This document shows, in pieces, positions 45,291 through 56,989 of a DNA stretch of 64,000 nucleotides. Positions within the stretch are counted from its first letter, which is position 1, and the number at the start of each line of letters is the position of its first letter. This stretch comes from Cryptomeria japonica (Eukaryota > Streptophyta > Pinopsida > Cupressales > Cupressaceae), in the NCBI RefSeq assembly GCF_030272615.1, contig NC_081407.1, positions 150,411,744-150,475,743 of the forward strand, read 5' to 3'. The position numbers and the translations under genes are program-made. The notes under the pieces were generated by a model, which was not told the origin of the DNA, ran no database searches, and was given only the letters and a program-made list of their open reading frames with translations.

Positions 45291-46390
45291 TAGCATGACA
45301 CAAAATGAAATGAAACAATAGATCGACCAATAACATATTAAAATGAGTATTGAAGTGCTCAAGTGATTATGTTTTTCTGAGATTGCAACCGTATAAACAC
45401 ACGCCCTTGAAGCAATAAACAAAGTAAGACAAATTAAAATCAAAATATTATGGTCCATACGAGATTATGTAGAAGATAGATAATACATAGTTTACACATT
45501 TGAGTTATCTCCAACAACAAATATACATCTAGTTTTACATGTCTCACACTATGATTGATCTACATGTCCCTCCATGAACAATCACATAGTGCCTCATTTA
45601 GTGGATGAATTTGCCAATCGAAGATGCCATTTGAAAAGTTGAAGCTTTTGAGGAGGAGCATCCACATTTGATTGGCATTGAAGATAATGCTTTTGCGAAG
45701 AGGAGGGACATTCTATGCCCTTAACCTATAGTATGGATGGAGATATGAATAGTTGTCTTGTGGCTACCATAACTCCTAAATAAGCTATATGATCATTAAT
45801 ATAGTCCTCCATGGGTAGTTAAGTTGGATTTAGGTTGCATCCATTGCATAATTAAGTATATATATAAGTTAGAGGTTAATTTATTATCATCATATTGCAA
45901 ATCATGTTCTAATTGAAGACTTTTAGAAGTTTATCCCTTCAAAAGTCATTTATTGTTTTCAAGTAATAATAAGTATTTTCAACATATTTCATATTATATT
46001 CTTCTCTTGTGCAAATTATTTCATTATATGATACCTAATGAAGAATGAGAAATGGTTTGCATTTTCTGTATCACAAGGATAGTAGAAATGGATGAATATT
46101 TCATTCTTATAATAGACATCTAAACCAAACAAGATAAAACAATTAAAATAAATTTCATGATAGAATTATTTAAAAAATAAATTAAAATACTGAAAAAATT
46201 ATTTTCTCAAATTTATAAAAGAAAAACTTGTCTTACAAATCTCTAAACAGTACTAACAACATATCATCAATGATTCCATAACCTTTCAGTCTTATGAATC
46301 TAATTTAAATCATTTTATTTCATTTCCCTAAAAAGAAAAAAAGAATTTTTTTTACTTTGCCGAGATATTTGCAAGAAAGAAACTTCCTTC
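45291..46390. other. Intergenic stretch upstream of ABCE1; chromovirus tail then AT-rich DNA
   Basis: About 45600-45760 resembles the end of a chromovirus (a purine-rich CGAAGAGGAGGGACATTC, then ATGCCCTTAACC), possibly an LTR start. From about 45900 to 46390 only AT-rich sequence is seen. Confidence 0.4.
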
Positions 46391-46396
46391 AAACTC

Positions 46397-46406
46397 TATA
46401 AAAATA
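46397..46406 (+). promoter_or_regulatory. TATA box candidate of the ABCE1 gene
   Basis: TATAAAAATA lies about 740 bp upstream of the ABCE1 start codon. A transcription start would be expected near 46430. The following 110 bp are less AT-rich than their surroundings, as expected for a transcribed leader. Confidence 0.5.
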
Positions 46407-46429
46407 ACCCAAATGAACACTGAAACCCC

Positions 46430-46540
46430 ATGGATACGGAACATAACCTGTTCAAGCGAAAATCTTACCCCGCTTCAGGCTGTTGCCTTCTACTGCTTTG
46501 GGGTGCTGTTACACATCGAAAAGAGCATACTAAGAGAAAG
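46430..46540 (+). other. Probable 5' UTR exon of ABCE1
   Basis: This GC-richer segment ends in GAGAAAG followed by GTGAAG (possible donor at 46541). A possible acceptor, TTCTCGGGTTTTCAG (to 47133), lies 8 bases before the start codon, which would give a 593-bp leader intron. RLI2-type genes in other plants often have a leader intron. No transcript supports this here. Confidence 0.4.
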
Positions 46541-47141
46541 GTGAAGATTTTCTGAAATGAGGAAGGAGTGGGGAAATATGTTTTTTAAATCTTTATTGTG
46601 GATTGAATATATACTTCTGCAGAGGAAAGGGTTCGAAAGAACTGGGATTCATTAGTCTGTCATTTTATGTCATTTATAGTCTGTAGCTCAAATGTACTTA
46701 ATTTGATTTGGAACCGAAATATTTATAGGAAGTATGGCTGGCCCAGTGGTTTAGGGTGTGGCTGCTACCAATCCTTAATTCATAAAATCTGCCGAGTTTA
46801 CCAAAGAGTGAACCTCTCAAAAATTCCTCACAGATATAAAATCTCTTCTCCATGTATTTAAAAACCAATAATTTATAGTTGCGTTAAATAAATGAATAGA
46901 CTCTCGTAATTTGTTGTTTCAGACAGAGTTTATGTGATCCTTATTAGTCTTTAGTTTTTTTGAACTTAGCCATCCAGCTCCATTTTTATAATTATATTGA
47001 ACTAAGCCTCCAAGGATCTATTAATATAAAAACGTAATCGAAGTTATTGCAACGTTGTAGAGGAAATATCTGAATGTGTAGGGTTATTTATTGAGATCCG
47101 ATATTTTTAGGATTTTAATTCTCGGGTTTTCAGCGGACAAA

Positions 47142-47244
47142 ATGACGGATCGGCTGACAAGGATTGCTATTGTTAGCTCGGACCGCTGCAAGCCCAAGAA
47201 ATGCAGGCAGGAGTGTAAAAAATGCTGTCCTGTTGTCATGACAG
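47142..47244 (+). CDS. ABCE1: ABCE1 / RNase L inhibitor (RLI2-type), first coding exon
   Basis: ABCE1 is the soluble iron-sulphur ATPase that splits ribosomes after termination and helps re-initiation in the cytoplasm. This exon encodes the N-terminus [20 protein letters not shown] followed by [15 protein letters not shown], the first cysteine cluster of the 4Fe-4S domain. Plant members usually have KKSCPVVKTG; here Ser reads Cys and Lys reads Met. ATG at 47142 is chosen because it matches the family start; the reading upstream (from 47091) has no family support. The exon ends ACAG/GTTTGC at 47244/47245. The second cysteine cluster and both ATPase cassettes are not found in the remaining 16.7 kb, so either the first intron is very long or this is a broken gene fragment. 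Confidence 0.85.
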
Positions 47245-48286
47245 GTTTGCTTCATTGTGTTACTCTTTTGTCAATTCAATAATTAATGGTAACAGTAAAC
47301 ATTTCAGTTATAGACAAAAGGATTTAACACAGTATTCTTCCCTCTGTTCACTATTTATCAGGTTTCTAGGTTAACAAGCCTTTGATCATGTTTCTTGTTT
47401 CCATTCTTCAAGTTGCTTATCATTTGCAAGCTAAATTACCCATTCTAATGCACACTTTACGACTCCACTCTAAAATCACTGCAATTTGAAGTTAGCTGAA
47501 TTTTTCTCACAAGTAGAATTTTAGTGGAAATTGCTGATCATTTACTCCTATTTTGTTGTTCAAAATTTGTTTTTACCCTCGTACCTGAACCCCATCTCTC
47601 GTGTCGACTCTAGATCAACATTCTTTAAGTGTTTAATTTGCCAATTGGAGTCCTCACACTAGCAGATTTAGGGTCGCATTCACGCCTAGACATGTCATTG
47701 TATTCTGTAAGTGTTTAATTTGCAAGTGCTATAAAGGACAAGCCAATAAGCCCTATATACATAAGCGCTGATATAAAGGACAAGTGTCTTTGTAGGATGA
47801 TGTGTATGCCAATTACCTTACTATCCCTATTCGATGAATTCTGAAGAGCAGCAATTGGAGAACACGAAAGGAAAATGTCCTTTATTGAAAGAGAGCAAAT
47901 ATATGTGAGATTTCTATTATAGTTTCTTCTTGTAGAAAGATTTTGGCTGTACAACCTTCACGCCTCACCTTTTTTCTTAGCCATAATTTCAATTTCTCTA
48001 TTTATCCTACAACATTTTACTTTTTCCAAGAATCGTATCGCGTTCTAGTTTCCATGAATCTTTTAGCGTTCCAGGTCTATGCTACCTCATTGTATGTGGA
48101 CCTTTTCATTTGCCTTAATGTTTTGATAAAAAAATTCATTGCTTAAAAGTTTGTGAATTGAATTGATGAATATGTACTATGGTTTGTGTATGAGAATACA
48201 AATTTTTTTGGGTTGAGATCCTATGGCATTGTATTTTGCAAGCCAATCAAGTTGTAGTGGATGCTTAGCATCAATCTAGATATTAG
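47245..48286 (+). other. ABCE1 intron 1, first part
   Basis: No gene is seen. A 20-bp direct repeat AAGTGTTTAATTTGC occurs at about 47626 and 47709, and ATAAAGGACAAG at about 47732 and 47773. Otherwise it is ordinary AT-rich intron-like sequence. Confidence 0.5.
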
Positions 48287-49012
48287 TGCAGGAGCATCTA
48301 GTTGATTTCATGCCTCCATGAGGCAATTTCATCATTTTGGTTTTTAGTTTCGTGTCTTTGGTATAATAAGGTCTAAGAAGACCATTTCATGAGTATTGGA
48401 GTCTAAGTTAGGTCATTAGGTGATTGGAAGTGTTTAGTTGTCATTAAAAATGTCAATGTTGCAAATGTTGTAAAATTGCACAATGTGGAATATGAAGGGT
48501 CAATGTAAATCAAGAAGGGGTTACAAAACAGTTGGAATTGATCGAAAATGTATAAATATGGCCTCCAACTCGAATTCCATGGTTGGAGGTCGTTGGAGAT
48601 GGTGATAATTGAAAATCTTGAAGTTGGAATAAAAATATATCTCTGTTTTCTGCAAATCTGAACATTACCTTGCTGTTTCTTTGTATTGTACATGTTTGTA
48701 TGAATTGATACTGACTTGGAAACAATTGGGGATGAAATACCATCAAATCTACTTTTTTTTTCCTTTTTGTTTCATTCAATTTCATTGAATTTTGAGGAAG
48801 TTAGAACGTTTTAGTGGCTGCAATTCTCAGTTTTCTCTGTAACAGTTCTGTTGTAGTGCTTTGTACGTCCTTGTACAAACCTGTATTGGCTTGAAACCAA
48901 TGGGAAAAAGAAGGATAAATAAATCTAGTTTCATTTGCTTTTGGTTTGGTTCAATTTAATGAAGATTTGCAGAAGTTATGATCATTTTTGTAAGTATCTG
49001 AAACCCTAGTAG
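48287..49012 (+). repeat. Gypsy LTR-like segment in the intron
   Basis: It starts TGCAGGAGCATC, like the chromovirus LTR start TGGTGCAGGAGCACC. A TATA-like TGTATAAATATGG lies at about 48547-48559. Downstream are two related segments of about 140 bp (about 48690-48830 and 48880-49010), each running from a TTGTA..TTGG..AA word through TTTCATT..TTCAATTTAATGAA to a GAAGTTA word, as in the transcribed part of some plant LTRs. Boundaries and target duplication were not resolved. Confidence 0.35.
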
Positions 49013-50740
49013 GCCTAATTTGAGTCCTGTGTTCCAAAACACCCCCTACCCATTTCAAGATATGTTATAAAACAACCAAATGTGTATCTAGAACTGTGTT
49101 TATAATTTTGGTATGAAATCTGGTTTGAATTTTATGGTCGAAAAACCCAATTTGCTGCTACCATGCCTTAGGATCAAGAAATAGGACAGTCAAAATTAGG
49201 GTCTGTCCATACAAAACAACCTACCCTAAATTTGGGGTATGTTAAATAAGGCCAAAAAGGGTATCCGAAACTAGTCTTACATTTTGATTATCATTCATGC
49301 CTCAAAAGTTATGGGGGAATAGATCCTTCAGGAGGGCTCCAAGGCCTAGTGGTGATTTGTGAAGAAAGTGTGTAGTGTGATGATCCAAATACCCTTCCAA
49401 GTTGTTGATTGAGATTTTTTTACATCATTCATACCCTTGCTCTGCATCGGATATAACCTTCATACAAGTTCAAAGAGGCTAAGGCCTTGGGTTACCACTT
49501 GTATTACGAGTTTAAATAATCAATAGCTAAGTACGTTTTCCTATCAAGGTAAACAAATTTAGAGGCCTAGAGGGCCAGGGTTTTAATGTGCCTAAGGGAT
49601 AGCGTTTCTTTGTTGGTGCTGTTTGTTTTGTAAAAACATTGAGGTTGTGCCTTAGGTGCTGTTTATTTTGTAAAAGCATCGAGGTTGTGCCTCAAGTGCT
49701 CACCAACAAAGAGATTTCTATGTCGACTCACTATTGTGACCTTAATTAACTTTTGTCTAAACTCTTAACACTCATGCGTGAACCAAAAAATATAGTCCTA
49801 ACATGTTCATCAACTCACAGCATTGTGGAAACATGAAAAACAGAGTATAGGCAAACAAGATGGAAACCAATACGCCAAGTTTCCTCTGGAGAAGACCCTC
49901 ATATGGTGGTGGTAGAAAAACTGAGGAAGAGTATGCTATAAGCATGTCTCTCACTATCATAATCATCCTACTAGGTATAACAACACCTTAAGGGCTAAGT
50001 GGAGCTTTGACAACGGTTTATGGAGCTCGTTCACACTTATTCTTACCCCTGTGACGTCAAACCTTGAATCTTTCCACTTGCACATGGGATTCCAACAACA
50101 TTTGAAGGTTTTTAGTTGATCCTAACCTTGACAACTTATGTTTTCAATGGATGTAGTGCTTCTCCCCCGTTCTTGGTGCCAAGAAGGTGAAAATAATTGT
50201 GAAATAAATCGTTTTAATTCCAAAACATCTCAAAATTCCACTCACTAACTATATCAAGACAAATTTGCCACTTTAAACAGTATAGAAAAGTTGTGGCATT
50301 TGTGATTTCACCACCTGTGCAAAGCGGCTAATCCCCTATTTTACATTTTCCACTTCATACTGATGTTTGCAACTTGAACAAAAGGACACGAACATGTTCC
50401 GAACCAGCCTTGCTACCTTCCAATCCACTTTATACACTGCCATGCATCATGAAGCTCAACTTTACAAAGGAAAGAGTCTCGTAGTCTCAACTCCTGAGTT
50501 GAACTCTCCACTTGGACATGATTGGTTCAGCATTAGTAACCCAGTTTTTTGGTTCATACCTCTCGCTCCAAGAGTCTTTTGGTCCCAAAAAGCATAGGAA
50601 TTGATCAAGTGTGGGAATCTTTTCTCCACTTCTTCTTTGGAAGCCCACTTAGCTTTGCTTGGAAGTTACCATTTTTGACCTATCAACAGTGTTTTGTGCT
50701 CACGATGGTGGGTCTGCTAACCTTCTTTGGAAGGATAACA
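49013..50740. other. Intron sequence with a local duplication and inverted repeat
   Basis: No gene is seen. At 49615-49694 a segment of about 40 bp (GTGCTGTTTGTTTTGTAAAA..GAGGTTGTGCCT) is present twice in tandem. It is enclosed by an inverted repeat, TTTCTTTGTTGGTGCT (about 49608) and its complement GCTCACCAACAAAGAGA (about 49699). The stretch 50370-50740 may be the degraded end of the minus-strand chromovirus that follows. Confidence 0.45.
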
Positions 50741-52250
50741 TCATCTTCTAGTTCTTCTTGTGAAGTATAACATCATCTTCTAGTTCTTCTTGCTCTTTAT
50801 GTAAAGAATCATCCATGGATGGGAAGACGACATCATCCTCTTCATCCAACAAAGAGGGCTTGAACAAACACAACTTGTCAACATTGATTATGGAGAAAAT
50901 CTTCATGTATTTGGGCAAATCTGATCTGAAAGCTTTCTGTCCCACCTATCCAAACTATGGTGGAACAGAAAAAAGCCTGCTCTATGATCACAAAAGGACC
51001 ATACCTTAGAGGTTTGTAATTCCTTGAAGTATACCCTTACTTTATCACTAACATGGAACTTGTGCCCCACCCTATGCTGATCATGTTGCCATTAATGCTT
51101 GGCTTGAAGTGCCTTAAGTTTTTCTTGCACTCAAAGATGTATTTGTCTGGCCTTGTCCTTGAACTTGTTATCTTTTTCCACCTCCGAATTCCAATTTCTA
51201 AATTTTGTCTTGACCATACCAAAATGGCTAGGTGGCAAATAGCCAAAACAAGCCTTAAACAGAGATAAATTCATGGACGAATGAATGGCCTTGTTATAAG
51301 TGTTGTATGCATACCAAATGATCATCCCAACCGTTGGAATTTTACTGATTGGGCTCCTGAAGCAGCTTTACCAATTTATGTTCATTAACTCTATCCATCC
51401 ATTTGCGGATGGAAAGTTGCAGACCGTTTCAACTTTATATTCATTCTACTCCAATGTGTACATTAAAACTTGCTCAGAAACCTTGCATCTTTGTTTGATA
51501 TAATGCTTTCTGATTATCCAGAATGTGTCCACACATGCTTGAAGAATAACGCAGCTGCATCACTCCTGATTAATGTCTCTTTGTAAGCCATTAGAACGTG
51601 CATTTTAAAGAATTGGGCAACAATAACAAAGATATAGCCATTTCCATGCCTTTCCGTATTTATCCACTTACAAAGTCTATGGAGATGCTCTTCCATGGCC
51701 TCTTAGGCACCGGCAAAGGTTGGTGCAGTCCAGGTTTCCAATGGTTGGGCTTGCTTATACTAAACAATTAGCAACTCCTTATAACCTCGGAAAAAGACAT
51801 ACTACTGAAGATTTGTTACTGTTTTGGTCACTCTAAAGTGCCCTGTGACCAATGATGTATGTGCCTTTCTAATGAGCATAAATCTCCTCCTTTAGGCATA
51901 CAAAGTTTCCCCTGCCTTAATAGAAGCCCATGTAGGATGTGGTAGTCAGTTTTAGGCTCAAATCCATCATACTTATGTCGTATTGCTGTCTGGTACACCT
52001 CACTGAAATCATTATCATGCATGTAATCTTCAGTATATACCTCTTTTCCAAAAGACTCCAACATAGTAAGAGTTCTTATTGTAGAGAGAAGAGATGGTTT
52101 AGAGAGCATATCCACCACCTTGCTGGTTGCTTCATGCTTATATTTCCTGACAAGATGGAATTATTGCAAGAACCCCATCTACTTGCAATGGTGTTATCAT
52201 AGTTACAAGATTCACAGACTCTTGTCCAAACTCGACAAGTCTTGAGCCAT
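50741..52250 (-). pseudogene. pol: Gypsy chromovirus integrase fragment in the intron, decayed
   Basis: Minus-strand readings: VDMLSKPSLLSTI and YHILHGLLLRQGKLCMPKGG (RNase H end and integrase start), NGYIFVIVAQFFKMHVLMAY with FFKHVWTHSG (integrase core; the family has VDQFSKM), AYNTYNKAIHSSMN and FKACFGYLPPS (core end), then LPKYMKIFSIINVDKLCLFKPSLLDEEDD (C-terminus), the last spanning about 50840-50925. Several frames and stops. A 38-bp unit containing ATAACATCATCTTCTAGTTC is duplicated at about 50728-50790. Confidence 0.72.
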
Positions 52251-53789
52251 TTAAGGTATACAAGGTTAACGAAATTGAGACCTGATTACTTGGTGAATTT
52301 GCTTAGACCCACCAAACTCAGTGAGTCCTGGCACTAAGATTCAGCTGTAACACTCAGCCATATAAATTAAAAAAATTAAAGCAAAAAAGTAGAAGATTTT
52401 AACTCAAACCTAACTCTAAAATGACCTCTAACACTCTCAAAAGACACCTTTTAACTTGCAAGCACAAGGGAGGAGACAAGAAAAGAGTTTTGTTCATAAT
52501 CCATTGAAATAAAGGCTAGTAGACAGCTTGAGCAGCAAATGTTGATTGAATGCAACTTGAATAGGTATATAGTAGGCCTTAGTGCCTCAGTGCATCTAAA
52601 GGAGCTTATGGTTCTAATATCTTGAATTGGATTCTTTTTTTTACTCTTGCAATTTCACAAAGACGAAAAGCATTAAGACCTTAGCACCTTTTGATCACCA
52701 AGATCGCGATGTGGGTGAGGTGAGAGCATATGGTGAAAGGATTAAAATAATATTGTAGCAATAAGCTTGTTGGTAGCAAGTTGCACAACTCAATATTGTA
52801 CAATCTAAACTATTAGAAAATCTGAAAGTAAAGACATGCATATTTTGGTGGCAAGCCTTTTAGATTAATTACAAACAATAACTAAAATGATATAATCTAG
52901 TTCTGGCAGCAAGCCTTTCAAAACAATAATAAATTTATTTATAAATTTGGTAGTGAAATGCGCAGATTAACAAAATACAACTTTACAGCTGTTATAATAC
53001 TAGTTCTGGCAGCAAGCCATCCAGAACACTACAAGTTTCATGCTAAAATGGTGATCTGCACAATTTTAATGTTATTTTAAATTGATGGGTACAACTTCTT
53101 CAACAATTAGTTCAATAATATAACTATTAGCAATGAACAAATGTTCCAATATCAGATTCCAAGACCAAAAAGATTTGCATAGCTCCTGACCAAAAATTCA
53201 ATGTGACTTATTAAAAGGGAACAACTGCAGCTGCATACCCAAGTGAATAAAATTATTGAATATCGAAGAGGTAGTACTTAGAAATAAATTGCAGCACCTC
53301 ATAAACATGTAAAGTAATCCAACATCATTTATTATATAGTATGGTAGGGTGAAACTCCCTTATACAGCTAGGTAGACAGCAGCGATCCTAGTATATTAAA
53401 GGTGTCATTGGAATATTAGAAAGGTACGGTGGCAATTTGGAACATGAAACTTCAATTTGGAATGTATTATGATTCCCTTGGAGATAGTTCAACAGGTTAA
53501 AACCAAAGTAATTACTTCTAACAAATGTCATTCAATATGAATTGTCTTCCTTCCTGAATATAATCTGCATAAAATTTTGAGACTTGAATAATTTGTTTGG
53601 GCACCGCTGCCTTGTTTCTGGATCAACTTCCTTACTGAATATAATAAAAAATATATATAATACGCTTAAAATAACAAAGAAACCCTTCACAAATAAGGAC
53701 TTTTGTACCAGATTGGAAATTCAATTCTTAAAAAGCTGGAATAAAATGCAAACTTACACCAGACTCACTTGAATTGAAACACTCTAATG
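52251..53789. other. Intron stretch with dispersed short repeats
   Basis: No gene is seen. A CTGGCAGCAAGCC-like word recurs at about 52847, 52904 and 53006 (GGTGGCAAGCC, CTGGCAGCAAGCC, CTGGCAGCAAGCC), with a weaker relative at about 52774. Origin unknown. Confidence 0.45.
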
Positions 53790-53797
53790 GATACAAG

Positions 53798-54631
53798 CAT
53801 AGTTAAAAAACTCGGACTCGGCAATAAATTGGCAGGCCCAAAAATCTGAAAAAACTTGGAGAAAAATTTGGCAACAACTCAAAAATTTAATCAAACATTT
53901 TAACATAAATTTTTAAAAATATTTTTCAAAAACACAGATATTACTTTATTTGTTGAGCATATTACTCATATATAAATCAAAATTTGAGTTCAATACATAT
54001 CATAGACCAAAAACCAGGTCCAACCTCTAAATGGGTTACAATGCCACTTCCACTAGCCATGTCATACGTAGAAGTTGTGTTAGAGATTTTTGGCAAGCTA
54101 TGTAACAATAATGTATAAGTCTCAAGAGTTATATCCTAATTCCTTGTCACCCCCTCATTGTAATCAAGTTTCTTATTTGACAAATCCCAATAACTAATGG
54201 GGATTTAGGAGTGACGACCCTAATAGGGTTGAGGGGTAGTGCCCCTCATGGGGGTTTGGGGGCAACACCCAAAGCATTGTCAAGGGGCAGTGCCCCTGGT
54301 GGAGTTTTGGGGGCAACACCCCTAATGGGATTGAAGGGTAGCGTCCCTCATGGTTTGGGGGTAGATTGGACAAGTTTTTTTAACCAAGACCAACTTAAGG
54401 CCTTTGAAGCCTTCACCACCAATGAAAATCGCCTTTTTTTAACTGCAAGCAAGAAAAAATAAATTATATGAATTTGTACGAGTTTTTAAAAACAAAAATT
54501 GCATTTTTTTGCATTTACTCGCAAGTTTTACAAAAAAACATTGGCGAGTTATCAGGGGATTAACTCACTTGGCAAATAGGCTTGCGAGTATTGGTGAGTT
54601 TTGTAAGTACTCAACGAGTTTTGTAACATTG
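53798..54631. mobile_element. hAT-like non-autonomous element 1
   Basis: 834 bp flanked by a perfect 8-bp duplication GATACAAG (53790-53797 and 54632-54639), the length made by hAT transposases. Terminal inverted repeats: left CATAGTTAAAAAACTCG, right (complement) CAATGTTACAAAACTCG. Subterminal regions are full of ACTCG/CGAGT words. The interior holds a G-rich array (54211-54365) and, at about 54030-54130, a segment also found in element 3. No transposase is encoded. Confidence 0.75.
54211..54365 (+). repeat. G-rich 26-bp repeat array inside hAT-like element 1
   Basis: About six units of roughly 26 bp, each with a GGGG..CCCC core: GGGGTAGTGCCCC, GGGGGCAACACCC, GGGGCAGTGCCCC, GGGGGCAACACCCC, then GGGTAGCGTCCC. 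Alternating units translate to a repeating GSAPHG/LGATP pattern, but no wider coding frame supports a protein. Confidence 0.7.
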
Positions 54632-54698
54632 GATACAAGGGTTTTCATTCCCAAGTTCAATATTTATAGTCCACTAGTAATTCTTGATTGAAATTACT

Positions 54699-55644
<946 letters not shown>

Positions 55645-55951
55645 GAATTAGTCACATGAATAAGAGGAAAGCCTTCTAATCCATTTGTCAAAAAGGTTTT
55701 TGTCCTTAAGCAAAAAGGGAAACATGTGTTCAATCTCAAGAGAAATGAGGGTTTGATTTCATAATTTGGTAACTATAATATCCTGAATGGAATATTTTAT
55801 AAAAGCTACTCAACTATATTTCACTAAACAATTTTTAAGGGTTAACTCCAAAATGAATGAATATTATTATTTGCTATATAATTACTAATTCTTTAATGAG
55901 TCTGCACAAGTCCTCAAGGGCTTTCCAAATTGATGTAGTATTAGAAAAAAC

Positions 55952-56457
55952 CTAAGTTACTAGTTCGTGTTCGGGTACACGAACCTAGTTCGTAGGTTCG
56001 GATAAAATTATTTTTGCTCTTTGGGTTTGTGGGTCAAGTCCATCCATCCATATACATATGTGCGCACACACACGCACACACACGCACACACACATATATA
56101 CACACACATATTATATGCAAAAATTTAAAGAAATATTCAGAATTATAAAACTAAATACATTTAATAGTATGCTACTTCATCGTTGATCAATGTGTGAGGA
56201 GAACTGAATGATGCAAAGGGTGCTTTTAGGGACATTTTAGGGTTTTTGGATGCAAAAAAAGGTTACAATGTCACTTCCACTAGCCATGTCATACGTAGAA
56301 GTTGTGTTCGAGATTTTTGGCAAGCTATGTAACAATAACGTGGAAGTCTCAAGAGTTATATCTTGGAGAACCCAAACGCCTTGGTATGTACCCAAGGCGT
56401 ACCCAGGCGAACCCGGTTCGGGTGCGTGGACCAAAGGTGGCGAACCCGATAACATAG
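55952..56457. mobile_element. hAT-like non-autonomous element 3
   Basis: 506 bp flanked by a perfect 8-bp duplication GAAAAAAC (55944-55951 and 56458-56465). Terminal inverted repeats: left CTAAGTTACTAGTTCG, right (complement) CTATGTTATCGGGTTCG. Subterminal GTTCGGGTACACGAACC and CGAACCCGGTTCGGGTGCG are strongly palindromic. The interior has a (CA)n tract (56066-56100) and a segment of about 110 bp (56255-56365) shared with element 1. Confidence 0.8.
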
Positions 56458-56465
56458 GAAAAAAC

Positions 56466-56989
56466 CTTAGTTGGTCTAATGAACAATGGGTAATTATACT
56501 ATCTGGCTCTATACTTTTACTATAGATTATCATCCTTGAATCACTTATCATACAAACTGGTGTGATTTGAAAGGATATTTTAATGATCTCTTCAAGGAGA
56601 TGTCTTCAATGCATTGAATTTGCTACTAGTTTGGATTGTTTAATTAGTCCTAAACACTACAAAAAGTCACTTCAAATCTGTCATAATATGAATTTGGATG
56701 AGTTTTTAACACAAAAAATCATGATTTTTTGCATTTACTTGTGTGTTTTTTAGGAAAACATTTTTGGCAAGTTATTGGACAAATAACTTGCTTGGTAGAT
56801 TGTCTCGTGAGTACTTGACGAGTTCATGGGCTTTTGCCTGAGTACGTCCAGGGTACCACCTGGGGGCATAAGTTTCTTTTGGGTTAGGGAGCCTAGGTGC
56901 CCAAGTGATACCCTAGGTGTACTGAACAACGAACTTTGACTGAACCTGTATGCAAACCTGAGGCTAAATAACCGCACCCAATAACATAG
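56466..56989. mobile_element. Partial hAT-like relative
   Basis: 56690-56830 resembles the right half of element 1 (AATATGAATTTGGATGAGTTTTTAA.. to ..GAGTACTTGACGAGTT), and the stretch ends in CCCAATAACATAG, the same right terminus as element 3. A left terminus and matching 8-bp duplication were not found, so this is probably a truncated or rearranged copy. Confidence 0.45.

Noticed and set aside
46667-46861. 64-residue reading in the ABCE1 leader intron
   Set aside because: No similarity recognised; it overlaps the probable leader intron.
47091-47141. Upstream in-frame extension of the ABCE1 exon
   Set aside because: It starts at a non-ATG codon, has no family similarity, and a likely splice acceptor lies at 47133. 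The family N-terminus begins at the ATG at 47142.
54211-54462. Reading with GSAPHG/LGATP repeats as a possible protein
   Set aside because: Produced by the G-rich 26-bp array inside a non-autonomous element; no support beyond the repeat.
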